Positions 1 to 5,195 of a stretch of 8,233 nucleotides of DNA are shown here, piece after piece. Position numbers and translations under genes: made by a program. The stretch is from Chloroflexota bacterium. Lineage in GTDB: Bacteria > Chloroflexota > Anaerolineae > Anaerolineales > UBA11858. Each line of letters starts with the position of its first letter. Position 1 is the stretch's first letter. The stretch covers positions 1-8,233 of the forward strand of contig DAOUWT010000102.1 of assembly GCA_030666985.1 (NCBI GenBank), written 5' to 3'. The notes under the pieces are model-generated. The model saw nothing but the letters and a program-made list of their open reading frames with translations. It ran no database searches and had not been told where the DNA came from.

Positions 1-501
1 CTAGAGGGCGGCCGGGAGCGTTTGCCAGCCATCAAGGCCATCATCGGGGCGGGGATTCCCGTTTTGGGACACCTGGGCCTCACCCCGCAGAGCGTCCACC
101 AAATGGGCGGATTCCGCGCCCAAGGCAAAACCGCCGCGGCGGCCAAAAAACTCATTGAAGATGCACTTATGCTCCAAGAAGCGGGCTGTTTTGGGATAGT
201 GCTTGAATCAGTCCCCGCGCGACTAGCCGAATACGTTTCCGCTCAATTAGAAATCCCCACCATTGGCATTGGCGCGGGAGCGGGCTGCGACGGCCAAGTG
301 CTTGTCACTCACGATTTACTAGGACTTTTCGACCGCTTCACCCCCAAATTCGTCAAAAAATACGCCGATTTGCACACCGCTATAGCCCAGGCTATCACGG
401 CCTACAAGGACGATGTCGAAAGCAAGATTTTCCCCGCTGAAGAACATACTTTCTCCATGCCAGATGAGGAGTGGGATGGGTTCGTGATGAGTGAAAAGTA
501 A
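1..501 (+). CDS. panB: 3-methyl-2-oxobutanoate hydroxymethyltransferase, 5'-truncated by window edge
   Basis: Transfers a hydroxymethyl group from 5,10-methylenetetrahydrofolate to 2-ketoisovalerate to give ketopantoate, the first committed step to pantothenate in the cytosol. The frame is open from base 1, and the first residues LEGG match the E. coli KIEGG motif around Glu114, so roughly the last 60 percent of a ~264-residue (beta/alpha)8 enzyme is present. Visible family motifs are GHLGLTPQS, LESVP (its Glu at 205-207 corresponds to catalytic Glu181 of E. coli), IGIGAG, the HD of THDLLGL, and a C-terminal EEHTF like the family EHSF. The TTG at 22 is internal, not a start. The last codons (VMSEK and stop) lie inside a 7-nt repeat array, so the extreme C-terminus seems to be made of repeat sequence. 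It heads the CoA precursor cluster, and vapBC separates it from panE. Confidence 0.97.
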   Translation, partial: LEGGRERLPAIKAIIGAGIPVLGHLGLTPQSVHQMGGFRAQGKTAAAAKKLIEDALMLQEAGCFGIVLESVPARLAEYVSAQLEIPTIGIGAGAGCDGQVLVTHDLLGLFDRFTPKFVKKYADLHTAIAQAITAYKDDVESKIFPAEEHTFSMPDEEWDGFVMSEK

Positions 502-525
502 TGAGTAAAACGTGAAACGTGATTG
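484..525 (+). repeat. Heptad repeat array at the panB stop codon
   Basis: Six contiguous 7-nt units in perfect register: gtgatga, gtgaaaa, gtaatga, gtaaaac, gtgaaac, gtgattg. The panB stop codon (499-501) is inside the third unit. Every unit contains TGA or TAA, and because 7 is 1 modulo 3 successive units place stops in all three frames. The last four units recur at 593-620. Function unknown. Confidence 0.85.
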
Positions 526-528
526 CCA

Positions 529-571
529 CAGGTGCATTGCACTTCGCGGGTTTTGAAGTGCGTTGCACCTG
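529..571. repeat. Imperfect 17-bp inverted repeat (hairpin) between two heptad arrays
   Basis: The arms 529-545 and 555-571 pair at 15 Watson-Crick positions plus one G-T wobble, with one T-T mismatch, around a 9-nt loop. No T-run follows on either strand, so a Rho-independent terminator is not well supported, although the position between convergent panB and vapC would suit one. A REP-like or MITE-like palindrome inserted into a repeat array is an alternative. Confidence 0.7.
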
Positions 572-578
572 CGGGAGA

Positions 579-620
579 GTAAAGAGTAAAAAGTGATGAG
601 TAAAACGTGAAACGTGATTA
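579..620 (-). repeat. Heptad repeat array at the vapC stop codon
   Basis: Six 7-nt units read on the + strand: gtaaaga, gtaaaaa, gtgatga, gtaaaac, gtgaaac, gtgatta. With the array at 484-525 it shares an exact 24-nt direct repeat (501-524 and 596-619). The vapC stop codon (complement of tta, 618-620) is the end of the last unit, so the array carries the end of this gene as well. Confidence 0.82.
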
Positions 621-1013
621 AATGTCTTGAGGCGAAACAATCTTTAACTCAGGCACACGTTGAAAATGTTTAGTATTTCGTGTCAAGAGAGGTAAGTTTT
701 GGCTCAAGCATATTCCAGCAATATGAGTATCCATAACCCCAATTAGTTGTCCTTGAGACCTTAGAAAATTCCAAAGTTGAGCAGCATGTTCAGAGGCAGT
801 TACATCAAAAGGTATAACATCCACAATGCCCAAAATTTGCGCTAAAGAAGCCTGTTGCCGAACAGACATAAATTTAACAGACAATAACTCGTAATGGCTG
901 ATGGCTGTAATAGACACATCATATTTAGCAAGAGCAATATTAACAGCTTCAGTACGACGCCGAAGATGGTCAATGACCACGTCAGTATCTAGGACAAGTC
1001 GCGAGGTTGCCAT
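618..1013 (-). CDS. vapC: VapC-type PIN-domain toxin ribonuclease
   Basis: Predicted Mg2+-dependent endoribonuclease of a type II toxin-antitoxin pair; VapC toxins cut tRNA or rRNA and stop translation unless bound by the antitoxin. The 131-residue length is normal for a single PIN domain. The acidic pocket is readable: Asp9 in LDTDVVID, Glu42 in HYELL, Asp95 in VMDTHIAG, and Asn113 in TRNTKHF at the usual fourth position. An AAGGAG ribosome binding site lies on the - strand about 11 nt before the ATG. The start overlaps the end of the antitoxin gene by 25 nt, which implies translational coupling. The stop codon sits in a heptad array. The RNA target cannot be read from the sequence. Confidence 0.93.
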   Translation of the reverse strand: MATSRLVLDTDVVIDHLRRRTEAVNIALAKYDVSITAISHYELLSVKFMSVRQQASLAQILGIVDVIPFDVTASEHAAQLWNFLRSQGQLIGVMDTHIAGICLSQNLPLLTRNTKHFQRVPELKIVSPQDI

Positions 1014-1258
1014 TTCTCTCTCATCTCCTTAATATCTTCCATGGCAGCTTCCCCTTCTTCCTCTGTCCAAGCCCCATAAGTCTCTCTTATGACTCTTGCC
1101 CTCCGAACTTTTTCCTCTGCTGAAAAATTGGCTGGAATTAGCTCAAGCTTACTTGGACGCACCTCAACCTTTTCGCCCTTTTTAAGGCCTATAGCTTCTA
1201 GCAACTCACTTTTTAGGACTACGTCTTCACCTTTGAAAACAACTTCTATCTTATTCAT
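989..1258 (-). CDS. vapB: AbrB/SpoVT-type antitoxin partner of VapC
   Basis: An 89-residue antitoxin, first gene of the - strand pair. Residues about 3-43 have the short beta-hairpin pattern of swapped-hairpin AbrB DNA-binding domains (FKGEDVVLKSELLEAIGLKKGEKVEVR in outline, with the typical GLKKGEKVEV turn). The charged C-terminal half, with Trp64 and Trp83 and many Glu residues, is the expected toxin-wrapping tail. A strong GGAGGT site at 1263-1268 sits 4 nt before the ATG. Its 3' end overlaps vapC by 25 nt. It is divergent from panE with only 32 nt between start codons, so VapB or VapBC repression could also affect panE (inference). Confidence 0.88.
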   Translation of the reverse strand: MNKIEVVFKGEDVVLKSELLEAIGLKKGEKVEVRPSKLELIPANFSAEEKVRRARVIRETYGAWTEEEGEAAMEDIKEMREKWQPRDLS

Positions 1259-1290
1259 CTTTACCTCCGTATAGTTATTTATATTCTACC
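1259..1290. promoter_or_regulatory. 32-nt divergent start region of vapB and panE
   Basis: This A/T-rich segment separates the two ATGs. On the - strand it carries GGAGGT (complement of 1263-1268) for vapB. On the + strand it has no Shine-Dalgarno for panE but does have TATATT at 1280-1285, about 6 nt before the panE ATG, so panE may be leaderless or nearly so. No -35 box at standard spacing is convincing on either strand, so the promoters remain tentative. Confidence 0.45.
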
Positions 1291-2202
1291 ATGACAAACT
1301 CAATTCTCATCATCGGAACAGGCGCACTTGCCAACCTCTTCGCCGCGCGGCTTTCAGCCGTTGGGGTAGATGTCACCATGCTCGGAACTTGGCCCGCGGG
1401 CCTGTCCATTCTGCGTCAGCACGGGGTGCGGGTGGGGGATGTGGCCTATCCTGTGCGTGCTACCGCTGATGTGACCGATTGCACGGGGATGCGTCTCGCG
1501 CTGGTGCTGGTAAAATCCTGGCAGACGGAGCGCGTAGCGCAGCAGTTGAGCCAGGTGCTGCCCCCCAACGGTGTCGCCCTAACCCTCCAGAACGGGGCGG
1601 GGAACCGGGAGATTCTGGCCCGTCACCTGGGGGATGGGCGTGCCGCCCAGGGAGTGACCACCACAGGGGCCACCCTCCTAGGCCCGGGGCGGGTGCGCCC
1701 CGCCGGGGAGGGCGTCATCACCCTGGGGGAGCATCCCCGCTCGGCGGAGTTGGCCCAAATGTTGGCAAACGCCGGCTTCAACGTGAAAACCACCCCCAAC
1801 GTGAAATCCCTGGTGTGGAGCAAATTGCTCATCAACGTCGCCATCAACCCCCTCACCGCTCTGCTCCGCGTTCCCAACGGAGACCTGCTCAAAATCCCCC
1901 CGGCCCGCAAGTTGATGGCCGCCGCCGTCCAGGAAGTTGTCGCCGTTGCGCGGGCACAAAACATCCCCCTGGCGTTTGACGCCCCGCTCGCCGCCGCCGA
2001 GGACGTTGCCCGCCGCACCGCCGCCAATCGCTCATCCATGCTCCAAGACGTTGAGCGCGGCGCCCCGACCGAAATTGACGCCATCTGCGGAGCCGTGGTC
2101 AGGGCCGGGGAGGAGCAAAACGTCCCCACTCCCGTCAACCACACCCTGCTGAATCTTGTAAAAGCAACTATTGTGTTAGGGAGCAGGGAATCAGGAGATT
2201 AG
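1291..2202 (+). CDS. panE: 2-dehydropantoate 2-reductase (ketopantoate reductase)
   Basis: Reduces ketopantoate to D-pantoate with NADPH. At 303 residues it has normal length. The N-terminal Rossmann domain starts with GTGALA at 9-14; the third glycine of the common GxGxxG is Ala14, as is tolerated in parts of this family. Lys75 in VLVKSWQT and Lys178 in VWSKLLINVAINPL correspond to the conserved substrate and catalytic lysines (Lys72 and Lys176 in E. coli), with Asn182 and Asn186 alongside. SSMLQDVERGAPTEID at 248-263 is the hallmark C-terminal motif. No Shine-Dalgarno precedes the ATG. The last residues (GSRESGD) are encoded by the repeat array that fills the spacer to panC. G/C content is visibly higher than in the neighbouring vapBC genes. 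Confidence 0.96.
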   Translation: MTNSILIIGTGALANLFAARLSAVGVDVTMLGTWPAGLSILRQHGVRVGDVAYPVRATADVTDCTGMRLALVLVKSWQTERVAQQLSQVLPPNGVALTLQNGAGNREILARHLGDGRAAQGVTTTGATLLGPGRVRPAGEGVITLGEHPRSAELAQMLANAGFNVKTTPNVKSLVWSKLLINVAINPLTALLRVPNGDLLKIPPARKLMAAAVQEVVAVARAQNIPLAFDAPLAAAEDVARRTAANRSSMLQDVERGAPTEIDAICGAVVRAGEEQNVPTPVNHTLLNLVKATIVLGSRESGD

Positions 2203-2263
2203 GAACTAGTGACTAGTGACTAGGAGACTACCCGACTAACGACTATCCGACCAAGGACTAATT
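2173..2263 (+). repeat. 7-8 nt degenerate repeat array filling the panE-panC spacer
   Basis: Twelve consecutive units of 7 or 8 nt run from inside panE to the base before the panC ATG. Examples are gagcaggg, aatcagga, gattagg, aactagt, gactagt, gactagga, gactaccc, gactaac, gactatcc and gactaatt. The consensus is roughly GACTAGG. The panE stop TAG is within gattagg, and AAGGA at 2253-2257, spaced 6 nt from the panC ATG, supplies the ribosome binding site. A related array fills the coaX-coaBC spacer. Confidence 0.88.
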
Positions 2264-3097
2264 ATGAAGCACGTCACAACTCTTGAAGAACTCACTACCG
2301 CTCTCGCAGAACTCCCCCGGCCAATTGGCTTTGTGCCCACGATGGGATTTTTGCACGAAGGCCATATCTCGTTGGCGCGCCGCGCCAGCGAAGAGTGCGC
2401 CTCTGTGGTGGCCAGCATTTACGCCAACCCGACCCAATTCGCTCCCGACGAAGACTTGGAAACTTATCCCCGCGACATCCCCCGCGACAAAGCCATGCTG
2501 GAGGAGGCCGGCGTGGACGTGGTCTGGATTCCGACCACAGAAGTGATGTACCCCGCAGGTTATCAGAGCTGGGTCACGGTGGAAGATGTCACCAAGCCAT
2601 TGGAGGGCGCCCGCCGCCCAACCCATTTTAAGGGTGTAAGTACCATTGTGGCTAAACTTTTTAACGCCGTGCGCCCGGACAAAGCCTATTTTGGGCAAAA
2701 AGACGCCCAACAAGCGGTAGTTATCAAGCGCATGACCCAAGATTTGAGCTATCCGATTGAAATTGTGGTTTGTCCCATCGTGCGCGAACCGGACGGGTTG
2801 GCCATGTCCAGCCGCAACACTTATTTAAACGCTGAACAGCATCAGGCTGCGCTATCACTCTCTCAGGGATTAAAGCTAGCGCAGGCCGCTTTCGAGGACG
2901 GCGAACGTGACGCCAACGCCTTGCGCCAAATCGTGATAGACCGCGTCAACGCCGAAGAATTGACCGATTTACAATACGTTTCTTGCGCTCATCCCGACAC
3001 TCTCGAAGAGTTAGAGGGCGATGTGAATCGTTGCCTGATTTCTATGGCGGTTTTTGTGGGCGAGACGCGGTTGATTGATAATGTTTTGCTGGAGTGA
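2264..3097 (+). CDS. panC: Pantothenate synthetase (pantoate--beta-alanine ligase)
   Basis: Joins D-pantoate and beta-alanine with ATP hydrolysed to AMP, through a pantoyl-adenylate intermediate. The 277 residues match the usual length of this HIGH-superfamily enzyme. Motifs in order: PTMGFLHEGH (25-34, with His31 and His34 as the HxGH ATP signature), NPTQF (55-59, pantoate binding), FGQKDAQQ (143-150), and REPDGLAMSSRN (174-185, the KMSKS-like loop). All key residues are present. The start is supported by AAGGA 6 nt upstream. The panC stop TGA overlaps the first unit of the 9-nt array before panD, so panC and panD are almost certainly co-transcribed. Confidence 0.98.
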   Translation: MKHVTTLEELTTALAELPRPIGFVPTMGFLHEGHISLARRASEECASVVASIYANPTQFAPDEDLETYPRDIPRDKAMLEEAGVDVVWIPTTEVMYPAGYQSWVTVEDVTKPLEGARRPTHFKGVSTIVAKLFNAVRPDKAYFGQKDAQQAVVIKRMTQDLSYPIEIVVCPIVREPDGLAMSSRNTYLNAEQHQAALSLSQGLKLAQAAFEDGERDANALRQIVIDRVNAEELTDLQYVSCAHPDTLEELEGDVNRCLISMAVFVGETRLIDNVLLE

Positions 3098-3131
3098 GGG
3101 GACAGAAGGTGCAGAGGAGGCAGAGGAGGAA
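3096..3131 (+). repeat. 9-nt purine repeat array between panC and panD
   Basis: Four 9-nt units in register: gaggggaca, gaaggtgca, gaggaggca, gaggaggaa, followed by taac and the panD ATG. The first unit overlaps the panC stop codon (TGA, 3095-3097). The last contains the panD ribosome binding site (AGGAGGA, 3124-3130). Confidence 0.8.
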
Positions 3132-3135
3132 TAAC

Positions 3136-3528
3136 ATGTATCGCAAATTACTAAAATCAAAACTTCATCGCGCGGTTGTTACTGGCGCGGACTTGCATTA
3201 CGAGGGCAGCATCACCATTGACACTAACCTTTTGGATGCCGCCGGGATGCGTGCCTACGAATTAGTACACGTGGTTGATATTGACAACGGCTCACGATTG
3301 GAAACTTACACCATCCCCGGAGAGGCGGGATCGGGCGTAGTTCAACTCAACGGCGCCGCCGCTCGCCTGGTCAACGTTGGCGACCGGGTGATCATCATGT
3401 CGTATGCCATGGTAGAGGAACCGCTCCCTGAAGATTGGGAGCCGACTATAATATTGTTGAATGAGGAGAATAAGATAAAGGTGGCAAAGGGTACAGAAGA
3501 ACCAGATGATGCAAAGGCTTCAAAATAA
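3136..3528 (+). CDS. panD: Aspartate 1-decarboxylase (pyruvoyl enzyme precursor)
   Basis: Decarboxylates L-aspartate to beta-alanine for PanC. The 130-residue proenzyme cleaves itself between Gly24 and Ser25 in YEGSIT, turning Ser25 into the catalytic pyruvoyl group. Lys9, Tyr22, Arg54, Thr57, Tyr58 and Asn72 all fall at the positions known from E. coli PanD. The ATG at 3136 is chosen over an upstream ATG at 3094 because it has AGGAGGA 5 nt before it, begins with the family start MYRKLLKSKLHRA, and puts the cleavage site at residue 24. The C-terminal tail after about residue 108 is charged and family-variable. The stop codon is in the loop of a small hairpin. Confidence 0.97.
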   Translation: MYRKLLKSKLHRAVVTGADLHYEGSITIDTNLLDAAGMRAYELVHVVDIDNGSRLETYTIPGEAGSGVVQLNGAAARLVNVGDRVIIMSYAMVEEPLPEDWEPTIILLNEENKIKVAKGTEEPDDAKASK

Positions 3529-3540
3529 TTTTGAAGTTTT
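3518..3540 (+). terminator. Weak candidate terminator at the panD stop
   Basis: Arms 3518-3525 (cttcaaaa) and 3529-3536 (ttttgaag) form a perfect 8-bp stem with a 3-nt loop, which is the panD stop codon, followed by TTTT. The stem is A/T-rich, so termination may be weak. It lies between the convergent panD and higA genes. Confidence 0.35.
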
Positions 3541-3556
3541 ACGTTTTACGTCTTTA
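3536..3556 (-). repeat. Three-unit heptad array at the higA stop codon
   Basis: Units gttttac, gttttac and gtcttta run to the higA stop (complement of tta, 3554-3556). Read on the - strand the units are GTAAAAC-type, the same heptad as near panB and vapC but in the opposite orientation. Each unit contains a TAA on the higA sense strand. Confidence 0.6.
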
Positions 3557-3859
3557 CGCTACAGCGTATACAAGAACTTCTTGTTCAAGTCGATTCTGCA
3601 ATTTGTCTTTTTCGACCTCAATGTCATAGCGTGCTTGTAAATTCCCCCAAAATCTTTCTGATAACCCGAAATAGCGTGCTAAACGCAAAGCGGTATCTGG
3701 TGTAATGGCTCGTTTCCCTCGTACAATCTCGCTGATTCGAATGGCAGGTACGCTGATATCTTTTGCTAAACGATATTGGCTGATGCCCATCGGCTCTAAA
3801 AATTCCTCTAAAAGAATTTCTCCTGGGTGTATGGGTGAAAGTAGTTTTTCATTAGTCAT
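3554..3859 (-). CDS. higA: HigA-type HTH antitoxin
   Basis: A 101-residue Cro/C1-type helix-turn-helix antitoxin that would bind HigB and repress the higBA operator. SPIHPGEILLEEFLEPMGIS is the family N-terminal signature, followed by the HTH (YRLAKDISVPAIRISEIVRG) and TPDTALRLARYFG, then the FWGNLQARYD tail typical of HigA antidotes. I place the start at the second ATG (3859) rather than the one at 3883: it begins 4 nt after the higB stop, has AAAGG 8 nt upstream inside the end of higB, and gives the usual family start. The gene is second in the pair, the toxin-first order usual for HigBA. Confidence 0.92.
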   Translation of the reverse strand: MTNEKLLSPIHPGEILLEEFLEPMGISQYRLAKDISVPAIRISEIVRGKRAITPDTALRLARYFGLSERFWGNLQARYDIEVEKDKLQNRLEQEVLVYAVA

Positions 3860-3863
3860 TTTA

Positions 3864-4151
3864 TTAACCTTTGTGATAATCAACTATTTCGACTTCATAA
3901 GCGCCGCCGCTTCGCCAAATAAAACATATCCGCCATTGATTATTGATGCGAATACTGTGTTGGTCTTTTCTGTTTCCAGATAACTTTTCCAATCGGTTTC
4001 CAGGTGGAATTGTTAAATCTTTGAGAACTTCGGCAGCATCAATGATATTTAATTTCATGCGTCCTTTGCGTTGAATATTATGAGGCAGCTTTCTGGAAAA
4101 CTTGCGCTCAAATATTTTTTTGGTCTCTTTATCTGCGAAGCTTCTTATCAT
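3864..4151 (-). CDS. higB: HigB-type (RelE superfamily) mRNA interferase toxin
   Basis: A 95-residue toxin predicted to cut mRNA on the ribosome until bound by HigA. It has the plasmid-maintenance-killer family pattern: MIRSFADKETKKIF at the start, IPPGNRLEKLSGNRKDQHSI in the middle, and RINNQWRICFIW then VEIVDYHKG at the end, where Arg and His residues form the RelE-fold active site. The ATG at 4151 is chosen over the one at 4187 because the shorter form matches the family start and the extra codons would overlap the promoter. There is no Shine-Dalgarno before this ATG, and the predicted transcription start is at or within a base or two of it, so translation may be leaderless. Confidence 0.92.
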   Translation of the reverse strand: MIRSFADKETKKIFERKFSRKLPHNIQRKGRMKLNIIDAAEVLKDLTIPPGNRLEKLSGNRKDQHSIRINNQWRICFIWRSGGAYEVEIVDYHKG

Positions 4152-4158
4152 AGGATGA

Positions 4159-4187
4159 ATAATAACGTATAACGATGGTAACGTCAA
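4159..4187 (-). promoter_or_regulatory. Sigma-70-like promoter of higBA
   Basis: On the - strand, TTGACG (complement of 4182-4187) is separated by exactly 17 nt from TATTAT (complement of 4159-4164). A start about 7 nt downstream would fall at 4152-4151, which is the higB ATG. Confidence 0.7.
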
Positions 4188-4195
4188 GCGTTATT
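4161..4195. promoter_or_regulatory. Candidate HigA operator overlapping the higBA promoter
   Basis: TAACG cores occur as ataacg at 4162-4167 and 4169-4174 and gtaacg at 4178-4183, with the inverted partner cgttatt at 4189-4195 facing aataacg at 4161-4167. They overlap both promoter boxes, as expected for autoregulation by an HTH antitoxin. Binding is inferred. Confidence 0.45.
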
Positions 4196-4240
4196 GAATA
4201 ATGAGTATGAGGTATCTGAGATGTGTGTGCTTGATAATAT

Positions 4241-4303
4241 TTTCAAATTCCTCAGAAACCTCACAATCCTTAGACCCCTCAAACTCCTCACACCCCTCAC
4301 CCA
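4241..4303 (+). repeat. 9-nt pyrimidine repeat array in the coaX leader
   Basis: From 4250 there are six consecutive 9-nt units, each beginning CCTCA or CCTTA: cctcagaaa, cctcacaat, ccttagacc, cctcaaact, cctcacacc, cctcaccca. The preceding nine bases (tttcaaatt) may be a decayed seventh. The array ends 1 nt before the AAAGGAG that serves coaX. In this orientation it is nearly free of G, so as RNA it would be a largely unstructured C/A-rich leader. Confidence 0.85.
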
Positions 4304-4315
4304 AAAGGAGCAACC

Positions 4316-5089
4316 ATGCTACTAACCATCGACATCGGCAACACCAATATCACCCTCGGACTCTACAAAAACGACCAACTCAAATCCAGTTGGCGCGTAT
4401 CCACCGTACACGAACGTATGCCAGACGAATATGGTTTACAATTCGTCGGTCTCTTGGAACACACCTGTTGCTCCCTCGATGCTCTGACCGGGATTTGCAT
4501 GGCCTCGGTTGTTCCACCCCTGACTATGAAAATTGCCCAAGCCTGCCAGGAATATCTTAGCCATGAACCGCTCATCGTGGGTACGGGAGTGAAGACCGGC
4601 GTGCGGATTTTATACGAGAATCCCCGCGACGTGGGCGCCGACCGCATTGTGAATGCCGCCGCGGTGCAGCGTTTATACGGCGGCCCGGCCTGCGTGGTAG
4701 ATTTTGGAACCGGAACCACCTTTGACGCTATCTCGGCCAAGGGCGACTACCTGGGGGGGGCTATCGCTCCGGGGATTGGCATTGCCGCCGAGGCCCTCTT
4801 CACCCGCGCCGCCAAACTCCCCCGCGTGGACCTAACCCGCCCCCCCTCCGTGATTGGGCGCAACACGCCCCACGCCATGCAGTCTGGCTTGCTCTTTGGC
4901 TACGTTGGCCTGGTTGAGGGCATGGTGGCCCGCTTCCGCGCCGAACTCGGCCCAGAGATGAAAGTCATCGCCACCGGCGGTCTGGCAGAAGTCATCACCA
5001 AAGAAACGGATGTGGTTGATATTGTCAATCCCTGGCTCACGCTTGAGGGGCTGCGGATGATTTGGGAGATGAATAGGGCTAGTGATTAG
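4316..5089 (+). CDS. coaX: Type III pantothenate kinase
   Basis: Phosphorylates pantothenate to 4'-phosphopantothenate, the entry step of CoA synthesis proper. It is a 257-residue ASKHA-fold enzyme. DIGNTN (6-11) is the phosphate-1 loop, GADR (107-110) holds Asp109 equivalent to the catalytic Asp of known CoaX, DFGTGTT (129-135) is the second phosphate loop, and GGAIAPG (147-153) binds substrate. Type III kinases are known to escape CoA feedback inhibition and to need a monovalent cation. AAGGAG at 4305-4310 lies 5 nt before the ATG. The final residues (NRASD) and the TAG stop are encoded by the start of the repeat array that follows. Confidence 0.97.
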   Translation: MLLTIDIGNTNITLGLYKNDQLKSSWRVSTVHERMPDEYGLQFVGLLEHTCCSLDALTGICMASVVPPLTMKIAQACQEYLSHEPLIVGTGVKTGVRILYENPRDVGADRIVNAAAVQRLYGGPACVVDFGTGTTFDAISAKGDYLGGAIAPGIGIAAEALFTRAAKLPRVDLTRPPSVIGRNTPHAMQSGLLFGYVGLVEGMVARFRAELGPEMKVIATGGLAEVITKETDVVDIVNPWLTLEGLRMIWEMNRASD

Positions 5090-5195
5090 GAATCAGGAAA
5101 CTAGGAGATCAGGAAAGCAGGGAAACAGGAAATCAGGTGAACAGGGACTAGATGACTAAAGACTATAAGACTACGAGACTAACGACTACCCAACT
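5084..5195 (+). repeat. 7-8 nt degenerate repeat array filling the coaX-coaBC spacer
   Basis: Fourteen consecutive 7-8 nt units from 5084 to 5191, among them gattagg, aatcagga, aactagga, gatcagga, aaacagga, gactagat, gactaaa, gactaac and gactaccc. A further aact runs into the coaBC ATG. The coaX stop is inside gattagg, exactly as the panE stop is in the panE-panC array, and both arrays drift from AGGA-type units to GACTA-type units in the 5' to 3' direction. The 12-mer gactaacgacta is shared (2234-2245 and 5177-5188). Confidence 0.88.

Noticed and set aside
529..571. Rho-independent terminator between panB and vapC
   Set aside because: The stem is strong, but no T-run follows it on either strand, so it is listed only as an inverted repeat.
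1291..1332. Broken Rossmann motif in PanE (GTGALA in place of GxGxxG)
   Set aside because: The third glycine is replaced by Ala, but the catalytic lysine, both asparagines and the SSMLQD motif are intact, so inactivation is unlikely.
1623..2144. 173-codon - strand open frame opposite panE
   Set aside because: Antisense shadow of the high-G/C panE gene, rich in Ala, Arg, Ser and Thr with no domain pattern.
3094..3135. Longer panD starting at the ATG at 3094
   Set aside because: It would add 14 repeat-encoded residues (MRGQKVQRRQ...), lacks a ribosome site and shifts the Gly24-Ser25 cleavage site from its conserved position.
2173..5195. CRISPR array interpretation of the spacer repeats
   Set aside because: Units are 7-9 nt, contiguous and degenerate; there are no 20-40 nt repeats with unique spacers and no cas genes.
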